A DNA stretch of 20,139 bases, taken from NCBI GenBank assembly GCA_016840025.1, contig JAEOTF010000397.1:1-20139 (forward strand), given 5' to 3'. Origin of the DNA: Candidatus Hodarchaeota archaeon. GTDB taxonomy: Archaea; Asgardarchaeota; Heimdallarchaeia; Hodarchaeales; YT1-039. This document shows, piece after piece, positions 15,501-20,139 of the stretch. Below the pieces are notes generated by a model, which saw only the letters and a program-made list of their open reading frames with translations, had not been told where the DNA came from and ran no database searches. Every line of letters starts with the position of its first letter. Within the stretch, counting starts at the first letter, position 1. Position numbers and translations under genes: made by a program.

Positions 15501-18334
15501 GGAATACCTTCATTATTAGAAACATCTGTATAATTGATCCAAAAACTGTAAGATGTGCCAAAAAGTACGTTTTGAGAGCCACTTTGACCGTTGGTGGTTG
15601 TTTGGGCCGCTAAAATATCTAAAGTGACTGTAAATGTCATTTCATCATAACCATAGGTAGGTTCAAATTTAATAAAAACAATAAATAACCCTGTATCATT
15701 TATAGTAAATGTTACGGTCTTATTTTGCCCATCTATTCCAGTAACGTATTCAAGAGTGCGGGTATCATTGAATTGTATGGAAGGGGTTTCATCAATTGTT
15801 AGATTATGCTGAGTATCATTATATTGGAATTCAATAATATATGTATTACCAAAATAGAGGGGAGTTACCGTAGTTTCATTAGTCAAAGTAAATCCTGATG
15901 CATTCGTGGCAACTATACTTGAAGGATTATCTAATACAGTAAAATTATGCAAATCTACTTGTTCTTGATAATTAGAGCCAGCAGAAGCATTAATGATATA
16001 ATGAAACTCGCCAGTCTTCCCAAATGTCTCAATAAGTTCTGTAGTATTGATTTCATACCAATAAGTGCCATTTCCCACAGAATTCATCGAAATCGAATTA
16101 TTTAAGAGAATCGTAGCAGAGGGTAAATACCCTGCAGTATCTCCAATATAATTTAAGGTGAGATTAAAGTAATCAGTATACCATACAGATTGATTATTGT
16201 CCTTAATAACTAGAGACGTTGTCTCTTGAAAGATAACTGTAAGATTGAGTATTTGACTAACATAATAGGGGCGTTCTATAGTAATTTGAATCCAATGATC
16301 ACCCAAATCCTTCCCATCCGTAGCTAGCTCATTAATCGAGTAGTTTCCAGGCTCTCCAACTTCAGGAAGAAGACTCCCTGACAAACCCCAATTATTGTCA
16401 GTATCATACGTGAAGGTTGTGGCACCTGGTATGCCTTGATTCTTAGCAGTGTCATTAAAGAAAACAGTGATGTTAAACAGATCTCCAATGAAATGTGGGG
16501 AACTCTCTATGACCTTAATCGTCAGATCAGTAGGAGTATACACTGTTACTACGGTTGAAATATTCAAGCCAACCTCTGTCCCGTTCCAGTACGTCGTAAC
16601 AAATTGATAGCTGCCGTTGGGATAGCTGCTAAGCAACGGAACCGTCGTGTTCTGGGGGTCTTCGGTCTGGAGCATGGATGCATTGACGACAGCTTCAGTG
16701 CCGTTGGGAAAGATAATTGAGACATTAAATCGGGATACGGCGTTGGCTAAGACGCTGTTGTTAAAATCCGAGGTCACAGTAATGCTCTGGGTTAAATTCC
16801 AAGCGGGGTTGTCCACCGTGACCGTCGCAACATAATTGGGGGACGTAGCCTCCAACCGATAGGCGAGGGCGGTAAAATTCGCCGACCCCGAGACAACGGA
16901 ACTATTCACCACGCCCCAGGTACGCCCATCCTTTACAGGCGATAAGTCGTCCGTCACATTAACGTCAGCGGAAGTAAATATGTCTCCTGGCGCCCAGTCA
17001 TTAGGTATTTCCAGTAGGGTCAAGTTATAGTCACTAAGACTATAGGATGATTTAACGCCACCACAACTGAAAGTTATATTCCAATTAGCCTTTGCAGAAC
17101 CATCCGACACAAAGTAGGATAAGGCACTGATCTCATGGGTGCCGGGAGCACTATATCTCGCTTTCCAGGTGACATTAAAGACGACGGAGACATTGGTCCG
17201 AAATACCTGATCATCCGTCCCGTCTGTTGAATTCATTTTGATATTAGAATAACCAGGAAGGGGGATTCCTCCATAACTCATATCACAAGAACTAGGTGTA
17301 GTATATGTAAGAGTATTATTGTTTGAATCTAACCTAAGGACCTGCATCATTAAAGGCAATGTATTGTTAACTGGCGCAAGCCAAGTACTGAACATATAAA
17401 AACACATACTTGAATCTGGTTGAGAAACGGACGGCTCATTTACACCCCATTTCAAATCACCTTGCCCTGCATCAACATCTTCCAAAGTAATCCAATATGA
17501 CGTGTCATTAAATAAGATGGGAGGCGAAGAAAAAGTAATTTGGTACCATCGAATTGAAAGAGAATAATCAGTTATTGTTTCAGAGGTTATTTCTGAACCA
17601 GGTCGGTTTGAACCAGAATCATCACAAACAGAGACCTTCAAATCGGGATCTCCACCGCTATATATGCTTCCTACATAAACCCATATGGAGTATAATCGCA
17701 CCCGTGTTGTCAGGGAAAACTTTTGACCAACTTTCACCCAATTTGTCGTGTTTCTTAAGTTTGTAACAAGGTTGTCTGTAGAATTCTCTACCGTCACCCA
17801 GTCTTTCGCAGCGACTACATCCGAGACATTAAGGGCGGACTCGTCGGCGATGAATTGCAGTGCAGTTCCCGAGGCATTCGTCGGGGTCGCAAGATCGTAG
17901 GCAGTGACATGGGTAAGATTCTGATCCTGGGAGAGGAGTCCCCAACTATTGGTGATCGTTTCGTTAACTTGTGTTCCATTAGCCGACACATATTCTTGAA
18001 TCGAGAACGTTGATACGGAAGTCCCCTCGTTATTGGATGGTGAGCGTTTTGGTTTTCCATTTGAATCCGAGATAAGTTTTTCCGATTCATCTGAGGTGAT
18101 ATCGATAATAGCTTCTATATCAAGAGAATCTTCGTCTGTGTATTCTCCTAGTTGATTAATACCTGCATTATGTATACTAACATCTTTTTTTTCAGTTTCA
18201 AAACCTTTTTGAGCTTGATCTGTGTTTTTGTCTGTTTCATTCTGAGTTTCAAGACCCCATCCCATATACGTTTGAGATATAATGCTCAGAATAATCTTTG
18301 ATAATATTATAACAGTATTAGATACTCTTATCAT
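12575..18334 (-). CDS. Giant receptor-like surface glycoprotein with cytosolic longin/roadblock-like domain
   Basis: 1919 aa, ATG 18334 with GGTGA about 8 bases upstream. A signal peptide (NTVIILSKIILSIISQTYMG) is followed by an acidic linker (to about 105), a conserved block (110-187) and a jelly-roll-like domain (about 195-335; YSIWVYVG, DLKVSVCDDSG, FNDTSYWITLEDV). Then come at least seven beta-sandwich repeats of about 100 aa whose closing motif G.Y.I.....Y..Q...L recurs near residues 676, 773, 882, 978, 1085, 1188 and 1292. Two Ig/Big-1-like domains follow (about 1400-1640). One membrane segment lies at about 1651-1675 (IWIGVAAFAVAIFALFSFQII), followed by RRREKTKAKKARRR, giving an outside-to-inside orientation. 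The cytosolic part has a longin/roadblock-like fold (about 1690-1805; RHVLISHNNGIPIYSE, SDALSGLIAALGSFL) and a basic helical tail. N-glycosylation sequons are very dense. It resembles an S-layer or adhesion receptor that could signal to GTPases; the ligand is unknown. GC-rich blocks shared with the divergent paralogue are embedded in it. Confidence 0.88.
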   Translation of the reverse strand: MIRVSNTVIILSKIILSIISQTYMGWGLETQNETDKNTDQAQKGFETEKKDVSIHNAGINQLGEYTDEDSLDIEAIIDITSDESEKLISDSNGKPKRSPSNNEGTSVSTFSIQEYVSANGTQVNETITNSWGLLSQDQNLTHVTAYDLATPTNASGTALQFIADESALNVSDVVAAKDWVTVENSTDNLVTNLRNTTNWVKVGQKFSLTTRVRLYSIWVYVGSIYSGGDPDLKVSVCDDSGSNRPGSEITSETITDYSLSIRWYQITFSSPPILFNDTSYWITLEDVDAGQGDLKWGVNEPSVSQPDSSMCFYMFSTWLAPVNNTLPLMMQVLRLDSNNNTLTYTTPSSCDMSYGGIPLPGYSNIKMNSTDGTDDQVFRTNVSVVFNVTWKARYSAPGTHEISALSYFVSDGSAKANWNITFSCGGVKSSYSLSDYNLTLLEIPNDWAPGDIFTSADVNVTDDLSPVKDGRTWGVVNSSVVSGSANFTALAYRLEATSPNYVATVTVDNPAWNLTQSITVTSDFNNSVLANAVSRFNVSIIFPNGTEAVVNASMLQTEDPQNTTVPLLSSYPNGSYQFVTTYWNGTEVGLNISTVVTVYTPTDLTIKVIESSPHFIGDLFNITVFFNDTAKNQGIPGATTFTYDTDNNWGLSGSLLPEVGEPGNYSINELATDGKDLGDHWIQITIERPYYVSQILNLTVIFQETTSLVIKDNNQSVWYTDYFNLTLNYIGDTAGYLPSATILLNNSISMNSVGNGTYWYEINTTELIETFGKTGEFHYIINASAGSNYQEQVDLHNFTVLDNPSSIVATNASGFTLTNETTVTPLYFGNTYIIEFQYNDTQHNLTIDETPSIQFNDTRTLEYVTGIDGQNKTVTFTINDTGLFIVFIKFEPTYGYDEMTFTVTLDILAAQTTTNGQSGSQNVLFGTSYSFWINYTDVSNNEGIPGATPNIEGFASFDSASGPGNYTFTFDLSLTQMGTYSVNITFSKPSYSSQTVELVFAVIPRETIMIGTLDDGSPRSNESIIMLYYNNIFGFNLTWNDSLLSTGLSATEISATVNTSISSWLIQVGGNYDYQFSALGLDRLGLWNITIHLGKYGYVNQSWVLYAQVDSRPTLLTTALTNGTVLLNNSNLHFLIEENVTFSLNWLDTNSSSLVPSPGAVPVSNPIGAIIQLSGLNFTVDSDPSDSLPKNITVTITLTRNGYVKQVYYAFFIIHGRATNFPVLLSSSSSTVLADYNFSVLYWWSETIDSNISDATVNVFVNGSATTDFSVETDAINGLYNITLNTTSLDKGFYNISYNFVKYGYESQVNHTQLTLLPHMVNMTIISFSESVDAGQNVTVVIQLNDLDSNAAPEGVIFSSDWNNPLFMDIGNSDIDTGTYHVLLFTNQTTPDSYTSIQISYTGFQLQSNSTSISFEVIGSFFTPDLEDVGQFVNETAVYTLTIVDQFNNPVSDLIVSWLLNNTDKTGNATSLGSGTYRITVDCTLLTANEIYILQLSTNRTYYHPFSVNTTLTVFPKYVTILQWHDLPTVFTQGENLVLEVQLTFENGTPIQNEPINFTIVLRYEGTPPSLSAQFILISALEMLSADNTLILNISERTGTDGIATVKIDKRYTKTAVALEDVLVSYTGAVGYAASSLPLPVSSIAIKPPSAGIDPIWIGVAAFAVAIFALFSFQIIRRREKTKAKKARRRSDSIQEFLEILGIRHVLISHNNGIPIYSETHVEQIGAADSDALSGLIAALGSFLQEFTKEETEFSRFAQSGFNMTSRGGKHTRITLITENETSKITEQALRDFQNALEEQYEEILKMFISTTQIPQDNVRAMCWYFLHTDLLYALSIDETTVTKQWKRLTKIERRTVHAARRIVNRRKVEVFYLNTWISELRNIGFNEPDMLQGIFAVTSKKLVYVKDLESSEINKYSA
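16842..16962 (-). repeat. Inverted repeat block C, - copy
   Basis: Partner of 20019-20139. The GC-rich tract here continues down to about 16550 within the same gene, so the identical region may well extend another 300 bases beyond what can be compared. Confidence 0.95.
17129..17282 (-). repeat. Inverted repeat block B, - copy
   Basis: Partner of 19699-19852. Downstream, the two genes diverge within a few codons (for example SDGSAKANWNITF against SNASLNVKWNITF). Confidence 0.93.
17781..18010 (-). repeat. Inverted repeat block A, - copy
   Basis: Partner of 18977-19206. It is markedly richer in G+C than the flanking coding sequence of the same gene, and similarity falls sharply just after the shared GAATTC at its inner edge. 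Confidence 0.95.
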
Positions 18335-18667
18335 ACTTATCTCACCTTGTTGGGTGCCAACTTTTATGGATTGAGGTCATTTGTACATTATTAATCCTAA
18401 ATTACTTAAATCTAATCCTATTAATCGTTTATTCTGCCCAAAAAAAGATCCATTAATAATTTTAAGTTAATAAACGCCAATATTAGCTACATTGAATATT
18501 TTAAGTTAGAATGACCTAGATATCACATTTTTAAAGGTTGTATGAATCTCTCTTCTATCAATATTCAATAATATGTGTGAATTAACATTAGGTTTAAGTA
18601 TTTTTAACGAAAATCCATTTAACATAAACTTTTTCCTATAACTAGTCCCTTATATTGGTGAAAACAG
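18335..18667. promoter_or_regulatory. Divergent promoter region between the two paralogous surface-protein genes
   Basis: A 333-bp, very AT-rich gap between head-to-head start codons, with no gene. It should contain two back-to-back promoters. For the + gene, TTTAAGTA at 18593-18600 is a possible TATA element about 70 bases before the ATG. An 11-mer, ATTTTAAGTTA, occurs twice (18459-18469 and 18498-18508, 39 bp apart), which could be an operator pair or a chance repeat in AT-rich DNA. Each gene has a similar ribosome site (GGTGA) 8-9 bases before its start. Confidence 0.45.
18459..18508 (+). repeat. Direct repeat of ATTTTAAGTTA in the divergent promoter
   Basis: Two exact copies of an 11-base word, at 18459-18469 and 18498-18508, start 39 bp apart, close to four turns of the helix. 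This is compatible with paired regulator sites on one face of the DNA, but AT-rich sequence makes chance matches common. Confidence 0.35.
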
Positions 18668-20139
18668 ATGAAAAGGGCGATAAATACCGCTATTGTTCTC
18701 ATTATGATTCTTTTGAGTATAATTTCTCATTGTAACCTTGAAGAACTTCTTTCAAACAAGACAAATTCTGTATTAAGTCAGGATGACCATCAAAATGAAG
18801 GATTAATTGACTATTTTGATATTAATGATCAAACAAAAGAAAATCATGATTATATCAAATTGAATGAAAAGGAGAAAAATAATCAGATAAGTGCTATAGA
18901 AAGTGACCAAGAGACGTATATAGAAGATAATAAACCTAATCGTTCACCAGTAAATAATACTGGAAGTTCTTCGTCAACTTTCTCGATTCAAGAATACATG
19001 TCGGCTAATGGAACACAAGTTAACGAAACGATCACCAATAGTTGGGGACCCCTCTCCCAGGATCAGAATCTTACCCATGTCACTGCCTACGATCTTGCGA
19101 CCCCGACGAATGCCTCGGGAACTGCACTGCAATTCACCGCCGACGAGTCCGCCCTTAACGTCTCGGATGTAGTCGCTGCGAAAGACTGGGTGACGGTAGA
19201 GAATTCAACTGCAAATCTTAAAACAGATCAATCTACAGCAACTTCTTGGGAACGAGTTGGTCAAAAATTTTCCTTTAAAACTCGGGTACGATTATTCTCA
19301 CTATGGGTTTATGTGGGGGGTGAATTTGCTGCAGGAGATCCCGATTTGAAGGTCTCTATCTGTGAAGATAGCGGTAATGCTCCAGGCGCCGAAATAACTT
19401 CTGAAATTTTAGCGAATCTAACTACTTCAGCACGTTGGACTGAAATAACTTTTTCTTCGCCTCCTGTCTTATTAAATGATACTACATACTGGCTGCATAT
19501 GGAGAACGTAGATATAGTGGGGTCTTTAAGATGGGCATATAATGATCCCCGTATTTTTGGTCCAGATATGGGATTTCAGTTCCACTGGTTTAGTGCATGG
19601 TTAGGTCCTGTTAATAATTCAATCCCTTTAATGTTGAATGTACTTAGATTGGATTCAAATAATAATACTCTTACATATACCACACCAGGTTCTTGCGATA
19701 TGAGTTATGGAGGAGTCCCCCTTCCTGGTTATTCTAATATCAAAATGAATTCAACAGACGGGACGGACGATCAGGTATTTCGGACCAATGTCTCTGTCGT
19801 CTTTAATGTCACCTGGAAAGCGCGATATAATGCTCCCAGCACCCATGAAATCGGTGCATTGTCATATTTTGTATCTAATGCTTCCTTGAATGTGAAATGG
19901 AATATCACATTTACTTCTCTTGGTGTAAAATCATCTCACGATCTTAGTGACTATAATCTTACGTTAATTGGAATTCCCATAGACTGGGAACCGGGGGATA
20001 TATATAATTCTGCCGAGATTAATGTGACGGACGACTTATCGCCTGTAAAGGATGGGCGTACCTGGGGCGTGGTGAATAGTTCCGTTGTCTCGGGGTCGGC
20101 GAATTTTACCGCCCTCGCCTATCGGTTGGAGGCTACGTC
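18668..20139 (+). CDS. Paralogue of the giant surface glycoprotein (3' partial)
   Basis: ATG 18668 with GGTGA 9 bases before it; 490 codons are open and run off the window. The N-terminus is a signal peptide (NTAIVLIMILLSIISHC), then an acidic linker with no strong match to its partner, then STFSIQEYMSANGTQVNETI. From there it is colinear with residues of the 1919-aa protein on the opposite strand: a nearly identical block, a diverged jelly-roll-like domain (FSLWVYVGG, DLKVSICEDSG, LNDTTYWLHMENV), a second near-identical block (MSYGGVPLPGYSNIKMNS) and a third that is identical through LEAT. It is secreted, and its sequons suggest heavy glycosylation. Whether it also carries the repeat array, membrane segment and longin/roadblock tail lies outside the window. 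Confidence 0.9.
   Translation, partial: MKRAINTAIVLIMILLSIISHCNLEELLSNKTNSVLSQDDHQNEGLIDYFDINDQTKENHDYIKLNEKEKNNQISAIESDQETYIEDNKPNRSPVNNTGSSSSTFSIQEYMSANGTQVNETITNSWGPLSQDQNLTHVTAYDLATPTNASGTALQFTADESALNVSDVVAAKDWVTVENSTANLKTDQSTATSWERVGQKFSFKTRVRLFSLWVYVGGEFAAGDPDLKVSICEDSGNAPGAEITSEILANLTTSARWTEITFSSPPVLLNDTTYWLHMENVDIVGSLRWAYNDPRIFGPDMGFQFHWFSAWLGPVNNSIPLMLNVLRLDSNNNTLTYTTPGSCDMSYGGVPLPGYSNIKMNSTDGTDDQVFRTNVSVVFNVTWKARYNAPSTHEIGALSYFVSNASLNVKWNITFTSLGVKSSHDLSDYNLTLIGIPIDWEPGDIYNSAEINVTDDLSPVKDGRTWGVVNSSVVSGSANFTALAYRLEAT
18977..19206 (+). repeat. Inverted repeat block A, + copy (230 nt, 6 mismatches)
   Basis: Aligning this with the reverse complement of 17781-18010 by eye gives 224 of 230 matches, without gaps. 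Three of the six changes are silent and three alter the protein, so silent sites are as conserved as coding ones. The block encodes the first conserved segment (TFSIQEY ... VTVEN) of both surface proteins. Confidence 0.95.
19699..19852 (+). repeat. Inverted repeat block B, + copy (154 nt, 7 mismatches)
   Basis: Aligned with the reverse complement of 17129-17282, 147 of 154 positions match without gaps. It encodes the MSYGG ... VFRTNVSVVFNVTWKARY segment of both paralogues. Confidence 0.93.
20019..20139 (+). repeat. Inverted repeat block C, + copy (at least 121 nt, identical)
   Basis: Perfectly identical to the reverse complement of 16842-16962 over all 121 bases, up to the window edge; G+C is 57% by count. 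The true length is unknown because the window ends inside it. Confidence 0.96.

Noticed and set aside
16842..20139. Diversity-generating retroelement as the cause of the repeated blocks
   Set aside because: No reverse transcriptase is in the window, mismatches are not concentrated at adenines, and the repeats are inverted full coding blocks.
1..20139. CRISPR array
   Set aside because: I found no series of short direct repeats separated by spacers of constant length.

Overview
The window reads as a piece of an Asgard archaeon genome (perhaps Heimdallarchaeia-like, but I cannot place it more finely). It is mostly AT-rich, uses TTG/GTG starts freely, and encodes a Rag/Arf-like GTPase fused to a longin-like domain, a response regulator with a longin-like tail, and a giant surface protein whose cytosolic end looks longin/roadblock-like. 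That mix is characteristic of Asgard archaea. It also carries ordinary archaeal metabolism: EtfAB and a thiolase with a DUF35 partner.

Left part (1-5904), metabolism and housekeeping. The + strand carries the end of etfB and a complete etfA, the electron-transfer flavoprotein that takes electrons from acyl-CoA-type dehydrogenases. Facing them on the - strand are sppA (two-domain S49 peptidase), an SCP-x-type thiolase, its DUF35 zinc-ribbon/OB partner (4-bp overlap), a small helix-turn-helix protein and an HD-domain phosphohydrolase. The four genes from the thiolase to the HD protein are tightly packed.

Middle (5905-6890), accessory. A 344-bp deletion derivative of an IS200/IS605 element (5967-6310) keeps a left-end hairpin next to a TTGAT target site, the N-terminal part of TnpB, and a right end with the classic hairpin ending in TTCAC. 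Next to it is a GC-rich island (about 54% G+C at 6541-6840) that I could not identify.

Right part (6891-18334, all - strand), signalling. In transcription order: a 1919-aa glycoprotein-like surface protein with one membrane segment and a longin/roadblock-like cytosolic domain; a soluble GAF-GAF-PAS-PAS histidine kinase; a REC-longin response regulator; and a longin-GTPase fusion. Three neighbouring genes thus carry longin/roadblock-type domains, the usual platform for small-GTPase regulation, and one of them is a phosphoacceptor protein. The order suggests a hybrid in which two-component phosphorylation feeds a small-GTPase module, with a surface receptor-like protein beside it. This is inference from domain content and gene order.

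Right end (18335-20139). A second gene, a paralogue of the giant surface protein, starts head-to-head on the + strand and runs off the window. The paralogues are strikingly mosaic: three GC-rich blocks (230, 154 and at least 121 nt) are 95-100% identical at the DNA level in inverted orientation, while the DNA between them has diverged.
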